From Mycobacterium kiyosense (GTDB lineage: Bacteria > Actinomycetota > Actinomycetes > Mycobacteriales > Mycobacteriaceae): a DNA stretch of 64,000 nucleotides. The translations under genes were made by a program, and so were the position numbers. The notes below the pieces were generated by a model. The model was not told the DNA's origin, made no database searches, and was given only the letters and a program-made list of their open reading frames with translations. The stretch is taken from contig AP025179.1 in NCBI GenBank assembly GCA_021654635.1, forward strand, positions 1,302,001-1,366,000. Reading direction: 5' to 3'. Shown in pieces: positions 28,999 through 38,514 of this stretch. The first letter of the stretch is position 1. Each line of letters starts with the position of its first letter.

Positions 28999-31245
28999 TC
29001 AGTGCGCGGGAGCCGGTTCCCGCGCGGTCTGGGTGGCGGGCACGATCCCGTGCCGATCCACCACGTGCACGTGCACGGTGGCGAAGTCGAAGAAGATGCC
29101 CACCACTTGCACGGCACCTGACTCCACCGCGGCAGCCAGGATCGGGTGGCGGCTGAGCCGGTCGACCTGCACCGCCACGTTGACGATCGCCAGCTGGTCG
29201 ACTTCGCTGAAGCGGAAACCGTTCGACGTGCAGCTCAGCCGGGCGTCGTGGTTGTCCCGGTAGGCTGCCAGGCTTTCCCGGGCATGTTCGAGCCACTGCG
29301 AGATCGGGGCGGCGGTGTCGTGGAGCGTTCCGTCGAGCAGCGCCTGCATCGCGCGGCATGACGAATGTCCGCACACCACAACCGAACTCACGCCGAGTTG
29401 GTTGACCGCGAAGTCCAGCGCGGCGTCCACGGAGCGCTCGGCGGAGTCCACCGGCACCAGGTTGCCGACGTTGCGCACGATGTAGAGGTCGCCGGGCCGG
29501 CTCGCGGTGATGGTGTCCGGCAGGATCCGGGAGTCGGCACAGGTCAAGAACACCGTGTCGGGGTTGGGGGAGTCGATGAGCTCAGGGACGTGATGGTGCA
29601 GATTGCCGATGCGGTGATAGTGCTGGACGCCGTCCAGAATCGAGGCGTCGGGCCCGTCGCCGTTGTTGTCGCGGCGCGACGGCCAGGGCGCCTCGCGCAG
29701 CGAGCGGGAGACGAAGTGGCGTCGCGGTGGGCTCTGGTGGGCGCTCACCAGGTTGGCCGGCGACGTCTCGACGATGGTCACCGATCCGCCGGTTGCCTCA
29801 TGGGCGGTCTTCCAGTCGGAGATGGCCTCGGAGATCGAGTGGTCGATGTAGTCGGCGTTCAGGTTCAGCGTCACATCGCACCCGGGCGGCAGGGTGGAGA
29901 GCACGTTGGTCAGCCGCGGCAGCAGCAGGAAACTGAGCGTGCCGTCGATGTCGACCCGCCAGTGCTTGGACTCCTCGCCCACCGGTTTGGCCTCGATGGG
30001 CGCTTGGACGACCCGGACCAGCAGGAACCCGATGGCCACCGCCAGCCCGATGGCCACACCCTCGAGCAGGTTGAGAAAGACCACGCAGACGATGGTGATG
30101 ACGTAGATCGCGAAGTTGCCGGTGCGCACGGCCACCTGGATGTGGGCCAGCTTGATCAGCTGGATACCGATGACGATGAGCAGACCGGCCAGCGCGGCCT
30201 TGGGGATCAGCTCCACCAGGCCGGTCAGCAGCGAGGCGAACAGCAGGATCCACACCCCGTGCAGCACGGCCGAAGTCCGGGTGCGCGCGCCCGCGGCGAC
30301 GTTGGTGGAACTTCGCACGATGACGCCGGTCACCGGCAGGCCGCCCAGCAGGCCGGACACCACGTTGGCGCTGCCCTGCCCGATCATCTCCCGGTTGAAG
30401 TTGGTGCGCGGTCCGCTGTGCATCTTGTCGATGCCGACCGCCGAGAGCAGGGATTCGACGCTGGCGATCAGCGCCACCGTGACCACGCCGAGCGCGACCG
30501 CGCCGATCTCGGACAGCCACGGGTGGCCGCTCGGGGACACCGGCGGCAGCTGCGGCAGCCCGATGGCGTCGAAGAAGTTGCCCGACAGGTTGATCCGGTC
30601 CACCTGCAGGTCCACCAGCAGCGACAGCGCCGTGGCCACCACGATCGCCACCAGTGCGCCCGGGATGAAGCGGATCCTGGGGGGCAGCTTCGACCACAGC
30701 ACCAGGATGGCGATGACCGTGCCGCCGACGATCACCTCGTGCAGTTCGTGATTCAGGATGCCGTTCGGCAGCGCCTTGATGTTTTCCCAGGCCGAGCTGC
30801 GTGAGGCGCCACCCATCAGCACGTGGATCTGCTGCAGCACGATGGTCACGCCGATGCCGGCCAGCATGGCGTGCACCACCACCGGCGCGACGGCCAGCGC
30901 CGCACGCGCTACCCGGACCAGGCCCAGCAGGATCTGCACCGCACCGGCGCAAATGGTGATCACGCACGTCATCTGCCAGCCGAACTGGTCGATCAAATCG
31001 GCCACCACCACGGTGAGGCCGGCGGCCGGGCCGCTGACCTGAAGCACCGAACCGCCGACGGAGCCGGCGACGATGCCGCCGGCGACCGCGGCGATCAACC
31101 CGGCCATCAGCGGGGCGCCGGAGGCGATGGCGATACCCAGCGACAGCGGCAGCGCGACCAGGAAGACCACCAGCGAGGCCGGCAGGTCGTAGCGCAGGTT
31201 CGGCAGGATCTTGCGGGGCGCTTCCGCGGTGGCAGTGCTGCTCAT
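28999..31245 (-). CDS. SulP transporter fused to beta-carbonic anhydrase (Rv3273-like)
   Basis: A 748-residue fusion. Residues 1-430 hold 10-12 membrane helices of the SulP anion transporter family, starting LPNLRYDLPASLVVFLVALPLSLGIAIASG. A short STAS-like segment lies at about 440-510. From about 540 on there is a beta-class carbonic anhydrase with zinc ligands in FLTCADSRI and VVCGHSSCRAM. The fusion suggests coupled bicarbonate transport and CO2 hydration, or pH balance; this is known for the family but not proven here. A GAGGAG site precedes ATG 31245. It is the homologue of Rv3273. Confidence 0.93.
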   Translation of the reverse strand: MSSTATAEAPRKILPNLRYDLPASLVVFLVALPLSLGIAIASGAPLMAGLIAAVAGGIVAGSVGGSVLQVSGPAAGLTVVVADLIDQFGWQMTCVITICAGAVQILLGLVRVARAALAVAPVVVHAMLAGIGVTIVLQQIHVLMGGASRSSAWENIKALPNGILNHELHEVIVGGTVIAILVLWSKLPPRIRFIPGALVAIVVATALSLLVDLQVDRINLSGNFFDAIGLPQLPPVSPSGHPWLSEIGAVALGVVTVALIASVESLLSAVGIDKMHSGPRTNFNREMIGQGSANVVSGLLGGLPVTGVIVRSSTNVAAGARTRTSAVLHGVWILLFASLLTGLVELIPKAALAGLLIVIGIQLIKLAHIQVAVRTGNFAIYVITIVCVVFLNLLEGVAIGLAVAIGFLLVRVVQAPIEAKPVGEESKHWRVDIDGTLSFLLLPRLTNVLSTLPPGCDVTLNLNADYIDHSISEAISDWKTAHEATGGSVTIVETSPANLVSAHQSPPRRHFVSRSLREAPWPSRRDNNGDGPDASILDGVQHYHRIGNLHHHVPELIDSPNPDTVFLTCADSRILPDTITASRPGDLYIVRNVGNLVPVDSAERSVDAALDFAVNQLGVSSVVVCGHSSCRAMQALLDGTLHDTAAPISQWLEHARESLAAYRDNHDARLSCTSNGFRFSEVDQLAIVNVAVQVDRLSRHPILAAAVESGAVQVVGIFFDFATVHVHVVDRHGIVPATQTAREPAPAH

Positions 31246-31351
31246 GCGACTCCTCGTTGCCGGGGGCTTCCGGCTGACGACCTTTCAGGACCGGCGTGAA
31301 CGCCGTCTGTCGACCGGTAGTCCACCAGGCGTCGGGTACGGGCAACACATA

Positions 31352-31366
31352 TTTGCAACCAGCAAA
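31352..31366. promoter_or_regulatory. Inverted repeat upstream of the SulP-carbonic anhydrase gene
   Basis: TTTGC-AACCA-GCAAA with partly symmetric AT-rich flanks (CATAT on both sides) lies about 107 bp before the start of the transporter gene, in the 238-bp gap 31246-31483. It could be an operator. The rest of the gap shows nothing further I can support. Confidence 0.35.
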
Positions 31367-31483
31367 CATATGAGCCCGATTACCGGCGCATTCACCAATA
31401 TCCCTGCGGCCGCCAACGATCCCGGGAGCCGAACAGCGATTCATCGGCAATTCAAAGAAAAACGATGAATCGCCTGCGCGAAT

Positions 31484-32695
31484 TTAGGAAAGCTCGGTGA
31501 GATACCGGTCGTTGTGTTGGCCGGGCGCCGGCGGCGGGTCGGTGACGGTGGCGTCGAAGCTGGTGTAGCGGGCCGGCGTACGGATCACGGTGACCGTCCC
31601 GATCGCCGGATCGTCGGCACTCACTTGCAGCGCGAGGTCGTTCTCGGCGAACAACGGGGTGTCCACCACCTGCTTCCACGTGTAAGCCAGGCACGCCATC
31701 AGGCCGCCCTCCTGCAGCAGTTCCACCCATTCGGCGGCCGTCTTGGCCGCCAGCGCCGATTCGAGTTCTTCGGTCAACTCGGCGTAGTTGATCGCCCGGG
31801 AACGCTGGTCGGCGAACCGCGGGTCGTCGATCAGGTCGGGCCGGCCGATGATCTGGCACAGCTTCGTCCAGTGCTTGGGCACATAGGCGCTGATCACGAG
31901 GTAACCGTCGGAGGCGCGGAACGCGTCCGAGGGTTGGGTGGCGAAGCCGACGCCCTTGCGCTTCTTGACCGGCTCGCCGGCGGGTTGGCCGGCGGGCTGC
32001 TGGGCCGGTTCGGGTTTAGCCGGCAGCTTGTTCAGGTGGATGGTCAGCTGATTGGCCTGCAGGCCGACCGCGACGTCGTACATCGCGACCCGCACCAGGT
32101 CACCGACACCGTGCCGCTCGCGGTTGAGCAACGCGGCCAGCACAGCCTGGGCCAGCACGTGGCCACTGGCGTTGTCGACCACCTGGAAGGGAATGATCTG
32201 CGGTTTGCCGCTCGGGGTGGGCATGCCGCTGCTCATGCCGGCCTCGGCCGCGACCATCAGGTCGACCCCCGGCCGCGAACCGTGCGGGCCGTTGCCGCCG
32301 TACGCGCTGAGCCGGGCGTAAATCAGCTTGGGGTTGCGGGCCCGTAGCTCCTCGGGGCCCAAGCCGAGCCGCTCCATGACACCGGGCCGGAACCCTTCCA
32401 GCACCACGTCGGCGGTGTCGGCGAGCTCGAGGATCTGCCGCTTGGCGACCTCGTCCGTGAGGTCGACCGTCACCGACTTCTTACCGCGGTTGTTCGGCAG
32501 GAAGTAGGTGGCCAGCGGGGGGCGGCCGGGCAGCACCGAGGTGAGCCGCCGCGCCTGCTCCCCGCCCGGCGCCTCGATCTTGATGACTTCGGCACCCAGG
32601 TCGGCCAGCACCTGTCCGGCCAGCGGCCCGGCGACGTTCTGGGTGAAGTCCAGTACCCGGAAGCCGTCCAGCGGTTTCGGTTGGTTGTCCGTCAT
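31484..32695 (-). CDS. Family III (CaiB/BaiF) CoA-transferase, Rv3272-like
   Basis: A 403-residue CoA-transferase. The N-terminus LDGFRVLDFTQNVAGPLAGQVLADLGAEVIKIE is the family signature. The likely catalytic Asp is in SRPGVDLMVAAEAG. The C-terminal domain includes DGYLVISAYVPKHW. These enzymes move CoA between acyl groups; the substrate is unknown. A Pro/Gln/Ala-rich insert (PEPAQQPAGQPAGEPVKKRK) near residue 230 is unusual. AAGGAG lies 11 bp before ATG 32695. It has the same orientation as Rv3273 and is divergent from the cation-efflux-like gene. Confidence 0.92.
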   Translation of the reverse strand: MTDNQPKPLDGFRVLDFTQNVAGPLAGQVLADLGAEVIKIEAPGGEQARRLTSVLPGRPPLATYFLPNNRGKKSVTVDLTDEVAKRQILELADTADVVLEGFRPGVMERLGLGPEELRARNPKLIYARLSAYGGNGPHGSRPGVDLMVAAEAGMSSGMPTPSGKPQIIPFQVVDNASGHVLAQAVLAALLNRERHGVGDLVRVAMYDVAVGLQANQLTIHLNKLPAKPEPAQQPAGQPAGEPVKKRKGVGFATQPSDAFRASDGYLVISAYVPKHWTKLCQIIGRPDLIDDPRFADQRSRAINYAELTEELESALAAKTAAEWVELLQEGGLMACLAYTWKQVVDTPLFAENDLALQVSADDPAIGTVTVIRTPARYTSFDATVTDPPPAPGQHNDRYLTELS

Positions 32696-32849
32696 CGGCC
32701 GCGATTCTCCTTGTCTGGCTCGCCGTCGGGGTCGAGGCGCGCCTTACATGCTTAGACAGATTAACGACGCGATCCTTGTCACCAAACCGTGTCCGCGGTC
32801 GCCACCCGGGTTACCAGCTTCCGCACGGCTACGCATCTAGCATCGTGGG

Positions 32850-33539
32850 ATGCAACCGGCGACCACTCCCGGTCTCATCGAAGTCGACGCCTGCTGCGAC
32901 GGAACCGTCGCCCGGCACGGGCCGCCGACGCGAGATGCCGCCTGGCGGCGACACGCGCGAGTGGCGCACCGGCTGGCCTGGGTGAGCCTGGCCGTGATGC
33001 TGTGCGAGGGCGTGCTGGGCCTGTGGCAGGGCATCGCGGTGGGGTCGGTGGCGTTGACGGGGTGGGCGCTGGGCAGCGTGCCCGAAGGCTTGGCCAGCGC
33101 GATGGTGATCTGGCGGTTCAGCGGTTCGCGCACGCACTGCGACAAGGCGGAGCGGCGCGCGCAGATCGGTGTCGCGCTGTCGTTCTGGCTGACCGCCCCC
33201 TACATCGCGGCCGAGTCGGTCCGCCACCTCGTCGAGGGTCAGCACGCCGAGACCTCGCTGATCGGCATCGCGCTGACGGCGCTGGCCCTGGTGCTGATGC
33301 CGACGCTGGGCCGGATCAAGCACAATCTGGGCGCGCGACTGGGCTCCGGGGCCACCAAGGGTGAAGGCACGCAGAACTACCTGTGTGCCGCCCAGGCGGC
33401 TGGAGTGCTGGTGGGCCTCGCCGTCACTGCGACGTGGTCGGGGACCTGGTGGGTCGATCCGGCTGTCGGACTCGTGATCGCCGCTGTCGCGATCTGGCAG
33501 GGCTTCCGGGCCTGGCGGGGCCTGGACTGCGGCTGCTGA
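32850..33539 (+). CDS. Cation-efflux-like membrane protein, Rv3271c-like
   Basis: A 229-residue protein with about five to six membrane helices, first near residues 42-75 and last near 187-217. The overall layout resembles a shortened cation diffusion facilitator with a Cys-rich N-terminus (VDACCDG) and C-terminus (GLDCGC). The classical CDF metal-site Asp pairs are not obvious. It lies near the metal exporter ctpC, as in M. tuberculosis, which may hint at metal handling. The function is not established. Confidence 0.82.
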   Translation: MQPATTPGLIEVDACCDGTVARHGPPTRDAAWRRHARVAHRLAWVSLAVMLCEGVLGLWQGIAVGSVALTGWALGSVPEGLASAMVIWRFSGSRTHCDKAERRAQIGVALSFWLTAPYIAAESVRHLVEGQHAETSLIGIALTALALVLMPTLGRIKHNLGARLGSGATKGEGTQNYLCAAQAAGVLVGLAVTATWSGTWWVDPAVGLVIAAVAIWQGFRAWRGLDCGC

Positions 33540-33641
33540 GCGTCGAGCGGTTGCCGTGCCTGCGCGGGTGACCAAAGGCACCCGTCCACGGTGTCGTTAC
33601 GCCTGCCGTGCCGCGCGGATCGGTGGCAGCATCGACGTGTG

Positions 33642-35285
33642 GTGAGCGCAGAGCAGACGTTGGCGGGGCTGGCCAGGCGGCTGGGTTTGGAAGGCGAGTC
33701 CCTGCTGTTGTATCTCCGGTCGGGCGGACTGCGGCCGATCCTGCCGGCCCGGATCGGGTCGGTGCTGCGCGCCCTGCAACGCTATGGGCTGCTGGGCGCG
33801 GCGACGGCGATCGCCGCGGGCCGCGACCCCGACGGTCTGGCGCTGATCGACGAGCGCGGTCCGCTCAGCTTCGGCGAGTTGGATCGCCGCACCAACGCGC
33901 TGGCCAACCAGTGGCGCTGCCGCGGGCTCGGCCCCGGCGCCAGCGTGGCCATCCTGGCCGCCAACCACCGGGGCTTCCTCGAGGCGGTTTATGGGGCCGC
34001 CAAGTGCGGCGCGGGCGTCGTGCTGCTCAACACCGGCTTCGGCAGCGCCCAGCTCGCCGACATGGTGGCCCGCGAGAAAATCGATCTGTTGGTGCACGAC
34101 GACGAGTACCGGGCCGTCGTCGCCGATGTCCGGCCGAGGCTGGGCCGAGTCGTGGCGTGGAGCGACACCCCGGCCGACGACACCATCGACGGGCTGATCG
34201 ACCGCGGCATCGAACGCGGCGCGGATGCGCCACCGCCCCGCTCGGGTGGCCGGCCCAAGATCATCATCTCCACCAGCGGAACCACCGGCACCCCGAAAGG
34301 CGCCATGCGTTCCGAGCCGCTGTCGCTGATCCCCGTCGGAAGTCTGCTCGGCAAGGTTCCGTTCCGCGGCCGCGGCGTCACCGAATGCTGTGTGCCGCTG
34401 TTCCATTCGCTGGGCTTCAGCCACGCCATGTACGCGATGGTGCTCGGCTCGACGCTGGTGTTGCACCGCCATTTCGACCCGCAGCAGGCCCTGAACAGCG
34501 CGGCCGAGCAGCGGGCCGACGCCATGATCGTGGTACCGATCATGCTGCGGCGCATCCTGGACCTAGGCCCGCAGGCGCTGGCCGCGGCCGACCTGTCCGC
34601 GTTGCGGATCGTGTTCATCGGCGGCTCTCAGCTCGGGGCCGCGCTGGCCACCCGCGCCCTGGAAGCGCTGGGGCCGGTGGTCTACAACATGTACGGCTCC
34701 ACCGAGGTCGCCTACGCCACCATCGCCACGCCGGCAGACCTGGCCGTCGCGCCGGGATGCGTCGGCAAGGTGGTGCCGGGATCGGTGGTCAAGGTCTTCG
34801 CCGACGAGCTGCACGAAGCGCCCGTCGGGACGCCGGGACGGATTTGCGTCGGCAACATCCTGGCTTTCGAGGGCTACACCGGCGGCGGCACCAAGGAGTC
34901 GATCCAGGGCCTGATGGCCACCGGCGACGTCGGCCATTTCGACGCGGCCGGCAGGTTGCACGTGGACGGGCGCGACGACGAGATGATCGTCTCGGGCGGG
35001 GAGAACGTCTACCCCGGTGAGGTGGAAGAGGCGCTGGCGAACCACCCCGGCATCCTCGAGGTCGCGGTGGTGGGCGTCGACGACGAGGAGTTCGGCCAAC
35101 GGCTGCGCGCCTACATCGTGCCGCGGCCGGGCGTCTCGCTGACCGAACAGGATGTCAAAGATTACGTGCGAAACCAGTTGGCGCGCTTCAAGATTCCCCG
35201 CGACGTCCGCTTCGTCGACGCGCTGCCCCGCAATGCGGGCGGCAAGGTGCTCAAGCGATTGCTGAAAGACCAGCGCGTGACTTAG
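33642..35285 (+). CDS. FadD-type acyl-CoA synthetase
   Basis: An adenylate-forming acyl-CoA ligase of about 547 residues from GTG 33642; GTG 33639 and 33591 are in-frame alternatives with no clearer ribosome site. The P-loop-like motif is IISTSGTTGTPKGAMRS. Further motifs are NMYGSTEVAYATIA, LMATGDVGHFDAAGRLHVDGRDDEMIVSGGENVYPGEVE and the C-terminal Lys in NAGGKVLKR. It activates a fatty or related acid to acyl-CoA. The sequence resembles the FadD12 group, but the substrate cannot be fixed. It overlaps the convergent ctpC by 4 bp. It is not at this place in M. tuberculosis, as far as I recall. Confidence 0.9.
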   Translation: MSAEQTLAGLARRLGLEGESLLLYLRSGGLRPILPARIGSVLRALQRYGLLGAATAIAAGRDPDGLALIDERGPLSFGELDRRTNALANQWRCRGLGPGASVAILAANHRGFLEAVYGAAKCGAGVVLLNTGFGSAQLADMVAREKIDLLVHDDEYRAVVADVRPRLGRVVAWSDTPADDTIDGLIDRGIERGADAPPPRSGGRPKIIISTSGTTGTPKGAMRSEPLSLIPVGSLLGKVPFRGRGVTECCVPLFHSLGFSHAMYAMVLGSTLVLHRHFDPQQALNSAAEQRADAMIVVPIMLRRILDLGPQALAAADLSALRIVFIGGSQLGAALATRALEALGPVVYNMYGSTEVAYATIATPADLAVAPGCVGKVVPGSVVKVFADELHEAPVGTPGRICVGNILAFEGYTGGGTKESIQGLMATGDVGHFDAAGRLHVDGRDDEMIVSGGENVYPGEVEEALANHPGILEVAVVGVDDEEFGQRLRAYIVPRPGVSLTEQDVKDYVRNQLARFKIPRDVRFVDALPRNAGGKVLKRLLKDQRVT

Positions 35286-37432
35286 TCCAGCCGGTAGCGG
35301 ATCAGCCGGGAGCTGTTGGCCACCACCGCGACCGACGACGCGTTGTGCAGAATCGCGGCGAGCACCGGTGACAGCGCACCGCCCGCCCCGATCAGCAGGC
35401 CGGCCGCATTGACCGCGATCGACATGCCGTAGTTCTGCTGGATGACGCCCACCGCGCGGGCGCCCAGGTCCCGCACGTCGAGCAGGCGGTGCAGGTTGTC
35501 GTTGGCCAGCGCGACGTCGGCGGTCTCGACAGCGACGTCGGTGCCGGCCAGGCCCATCGCGATGCCGATGTCGGCGGCGGCCAGCGCGGGGGCGTCGTTC
35601 ACGCCGTCGCCGACCATGCCGACCACAAAGCCCTCCTGCTGCAGGCCGCGCACCACCTCCAGCTTGTCCTCGGGCATCACTTCGGCGCGCCATTCGTCGA
35701 TGCCCAGCTCTGCGGCAACCACTTCGGCAATGTCGGGGTGGTCGCCGGTGAGCATCACGATGCGGCGAACTCCGTTGCAGCGCAACCTGTTCAGCACCTC
35801 GGCGGCCTCGGGCCGCACCTCGTCGCGCAGGCTGATCAGGCCCACCAGCTTGCCGTCCACCGCGAGCAGCAGCGGGGTTTCGGCCTGGGCGCGCAGCTTG
35901 GCGACCCACTCCGAGGCTTTCTTGGACACCCGGACCTTCTCGGCGCGCAGCAGTCCCGGGCTGCCCAGCAGCAGGGTGCGCCCGTCGGCCCAGGTCCGCA
36001 TGCCCAGCCCCACCAGCACCTCGCACTCCTCGTGCGGCGGGATGCTGATGTGGCGTTCCTCGGTGGAGCGGATGACGGCCTCGGCCAGCGGGTGCCGGGA
36101 GTGGATCTCCGAGCTGGCCGCGTACGCCAGCACCTGCTCGGGCTCCCAGTCTTTCTGCAGCGAAACAATATTGGTGACCACCGGGCGCCCGACGGTCAGC
36201 GTGCCGGTCTTGTCGAAGACCATCGCGTCCACCCGGCCGGCCTGCTCGAGGTGCGAGCCGCCCTTGATCAGGATGCCGCGCCGGGCGCCGTTGCCGATGG
36301 CGGCGCTGATCGCCGTCGGGGTGGACAGCCCGACCGCGCACGGGCACGCGATCAGCAGCATGGTCATGGCCCGACGGACGTCGCCGGTGACCAGCAGGGT
36401 GACGGCCGAGACGACGAACGAAGTGGGCACGAAGCGGCGGGAGAAGTTCTCGCCGACGGTCTGAATCGGGGCCCGATCATGTTGGGCCTCTTCGACTCTG
36501 GTGATGATGCGGCCGATGGTGGTCTGGTTGCCGACGGCCTGTGCGCGCACCACCAGCCGGCCGCGCACCACCACCGAGCCGGCGTGCACGAGCGCCCCGG
36601 CGGTGACGCTGACCGGCAGGTTCTCGCCGGTGATCGCGGATTGGTTGACGATGGCCTCGCCCTCGACCACCTCGCCGTCGACCGGGATGGCGACGTGGTC
36701 GTGGATCACCACCTCGTCACCGATCTGCACGGTGTCGATCGCCACCTGTACTTCGGTACCGTCTTCGAGCCGGATCCAGGCGGTGTCCTGGCTGCCGCGC
36801 AGCAGTTCGGAGATCGCGCGCCGGGTGCGGCGCAGGGTCAGGTCCTGCAGGTACTCGCCGATGTTGAGCAGCCACAGCACGGTCAGCGCGACGACGTTCT
36901 CGCGCAGGATCAGGCTGGCGACCGTGGCGGCCGAGACCAGCGCGTCGGTGCCGAGCTTGCCCGAGCCCACCGAGCGCAGGGCGCCGCGCAGGAACGGGTA
37001 GCCGGTGAAGACGGTGACGCCGGTGGCCACCAGCCGTCCACCCGCGCCCAGCAGCGGTGGCCGCGCGAACACGTAGCGGCGCACGCCGAGCAGCGCCAGC
37101 GCCGCACCGCCGATGACCATGCGCAGCACGTCGGTGTTGCGGATCTCGCTCGAGTGCGGTTCGCGAGTCGGGATCAGTTCGGCCGCAACGGTTTTAGCGC
37201 TGCGCACCGCATCGAGCACGGCCACGCGGTCGCAGCGCCTGGGGGAGTACCAGACGACGACCGAACCGGTGCGGGGGTAGGCATGGGCCACTCGCACCCC
37301 GTCGACCTGGGTGACGGCCTCTTCCACCGCGACGGCCCGCCGCGAGTCGCAGCGCACCCAGTCGACCTTGACCCGCATCCGGCCCGCCGCATCGGAGACG
37401 ACCTCCAGCGGTTCGGCGATCGCGAGAGTCAT
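35282..37432 (-). CDS. ctpC: CtpC, metal-exporting P1B-type ATPase
   Basis: A 716-residue P-type ATPase, against 718 in M. tuberculosis. An atypical N-terminal metal-binding-like domain is followed by membrane helices, the ion-path motif IACPCAVGLSTPTA, phosphorylation motif DKTGTLTVGRP, and the hinge TGDHPD...GDGVNDAPALA. CtpC exports Mn and/or Zn and protects against zinc poisoning in macrophages (literature for Rv3270). It starts 4 bp after pacL1, so chaperone-like protein and pump are one unit. A 12-bp palindrome upstream of pacL1 is a candidate control site. Confidence 0.95.
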   Translation of the reverse strand: MTLAIAEPLEVVSDAAGRMRVKVDWVRCDSRRAVAVEEAVTQVDGVRVAHAYPRTGSVVVWYSPRRCDRVAVLDAVRSAKTVAAELIPTREPHSSEIRNTDVLRMVIGGAALALLGVRRYVFARPPLLGAGGRLVATGVTVFTGYPFLRGALRSVGSGKLGTDALVSAATVASLILRENVVALTVLWLLNIGEYLQDLTLRRTRRAISELLRGSQDTAWIRLEDGTEVQVAIDTVQIGDEVVIHDHVAIPVDGEVVEGEAIVNQSAITGENLPVSVTAGALVHAGSVVVRGRLVVRAQAVGNQTTIGRIITRVEEAQHDRAPIQTVGENFSRRFVPTSFVVSAVTLLVTGDVRRAMTMLLIACPCAVGLSTPTAISAAIGNGARRGILIKGGSHLEQAGRVDAMVFDKTGTLTVGRPVVTNIVSLQKDWEPEQVLAYAASSEIHSRHPLAEAVIRSTEERHISIPPHEECEVLVGLGMRTWADGRTLLLGSPGLLRAEKVRVSKKASEWVAKLRAQAETPLLLAVDGKLVGLISLRDEVRPEAAEVLNRLRCNGVRRIVMLTGDHPDIAEVVAAELGIDEWRAEVMPEDKLEVVRGLQQEGFVVGMVGDGVNDAPALAAADIGIAMGLAGTDVAVETADVALANDNLHRLLDVRDLGARAVGVIQQNYGMSIAVNAAGLLIGAGGALSPVLAAILHNASSVAVVANSSRLIRYRLD

Positions 37433-37436
37433 CCGC

Positions 37437-37718
37437 TCAGTGGTCGTGGTCGTGGACGTCCCCGACGGCAGGCGTGGGCGTCTCTTCGCCGATGCGTTCG
37501 CGGGCTTCGGCCATCACGTCGGCGATCTTGAGGCGGGCCGATTCGGCGGCCACCTCCGCCTTGCGGGTGCCGCGCAGCCCAAGTTCGGCGCCCTTGACGG
37601 CCGTCTCGTGCAGGGGTGCTTTCTTGGCGGCTTTCTTCAGCACCTCGTACGCGGTGACCCCGGCCAACCCGGTGATCACCGTCGAAGCCGCCTTTGCCAA
37701 GAGCGCCTGCACCGCCAT
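37437..37718 (-). CDS. pacL1: PacL1-like DUF1490 protein, P-ATPase-associated metal-binding partner
   Basis: A 93-residue protein with an N-terminal hydrophobic helix (VQALLAKAASTVITGLAGVTAYEVL), an Ala/Glu/Lys-rich helical middle and the C-terminal metal-binding tail DVHDHDH. PacL1 (Rv3269) has DLHDHDH, binds zinc and stabilises CtpC in membrane clusters. Here Val replaces Leu and the metal-binding His/Asp residues are kept. GAGAAAGG precedes ATG 37718, and ctpC follows 4 bp after the stop. Confidence 0.93.
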   Translation of the reverse strand: MAVQALLAKAASTVITGLAGVTAYEVLKKAAKKAPLHETAVKGAELGLRGTRKAEVAAESARLKIADVMAEARERIGEETPTPAVGDVHDHDH

Positions 37719-37759
37719 CGTTACGCCTTTCTCTGGGATCTCCCGACGCTAACATCCAA

Positions 37760-37771
37760 ATATCGCGATAT
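37760..37771. promoter_or_regulatory. Perfect 12-bp palindrome upstream of pacL1-ctpC
   Basis: ATATCGCGATAT lies 42 bp before the pacL1 start, in the 63-bp gap to the Rv3268-like gene. Its AT-rich arms resemble operators of ArsR/SmtB-type metal repressors in general form, but I cannot name the regulator. It is the only strong symmetric element in this gap. Confidence 0.5.
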
Positions 37772-37781
37772 CAACATGTGT

Positions 37782-38507
37782 TTAGGGACCTGTCAGCAGC
37801 GTGCGGGTGACCTTCTCGGTTTCGATGCGGCGCGCCATCGCCGCCGAATCCGGATTGGCCACCAAAACCAGCGACCCGCCCACCGACAGCACCGCCAGCA
37901 ATTGGTCCACCAGCTGCTCGGGCCGCTCCCACGACGCGGTGGACAGCACTCGGTCTGTCGCCGAGATGCCCTGCATCGCCGCCGATTGCGCGCAAGCCGC
38001 CAGCACCTGGGCGGCCGACTGCCCGGCCAGCGCCGGCCCGGGCTGGGGTTCGGGCACGATCTGGTCGCCGTGCACCCGCACCGCGGTGGCGTAGTCGGTG
38101 ACGCCGATCGGCAGGTCTGGGACGGGCTTGCCGAACGGGTCCAGCGACAACACCGCCACCTCACCGCCGGTGACCGAGTCATCGGCCTCGTCCAGCCGGT
38201 CGGCCGTGCAGAACGCGACGTCGGCGGGACCGTCGAAAACCGCCTCGGCGCCGATCCACCACACCCCGAACAGCACCGCCGCGGTCTGCCAGTGCGCCGG
38301 CAACAGCACCGCCACCCGGCTGCCCGGCCCGGCGCCCAGTTCGTCGCGCAGCAGGTTGGCCGTCTTGGCGGCCCAGTTCGCCAGCGTCACCGCGGACAGT
38401 TCGATGCGCTCGCCGGTGGAATCGTTGTAGTAGGTGATACGCGGGCCGACCGGGTCGGCGCGCAGCATCGGATCCAGGATTGCCGCGCTCAGTGTCAGTT
38501 GCCCCAC
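37782..38507 (-). CDS. TIGR03089-type conserved protein, Rv3268-like
   Basis: A 241-residue protein related to the N-terminal part of adenylate-forming enzymes (DPMLRADPVGPRITYYNDSTGERIELSAVTLANWAAKTANLL...GPGSRVAVLLPAHWQTAAVLFGVWWIGA). It lacks the P-loop and the C-terminal lid, so catalysis as a ligase is unlikely. Its GTG start is 7 bp after the stop of the LytR-CpsA-Psr gene, as for Rv3267-Rv3268, suggesting a link with cell-wall polymer attachment. The function is unknown. Confidence 0.85.
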   Translation of the reverse strand: MGQLTLSAAILDPMLRADPVGPRITYYNDSTGERIELSAVTLANWAAKTANLLRDELGAGPGSRVAVLLPAHWQTAAVLFGVWWIGAEAVFDGPADVAFCTADRLDEADDSVTGGEVAVLSLDPFGKPVPDLPIGVTDYATAVRVHGDQIVPEPQPGPALAGQSAAQVLAACAQSAAMQGISATDRVLSTASWERPEQLVDQLLAVLSVGGSLVLVANPDSAAMARRIETEKVTRTLLTGP

Positions 38508-38514
38508 GAAGTGG

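Noticed and set aside
29365-30804. 479-residue plus-strand open frame opposite the SulP-carbonic anhydrase gene
   Set aside because: His/Asp/Gln/Arg-rich shadow of a membrane protein, with no domain.
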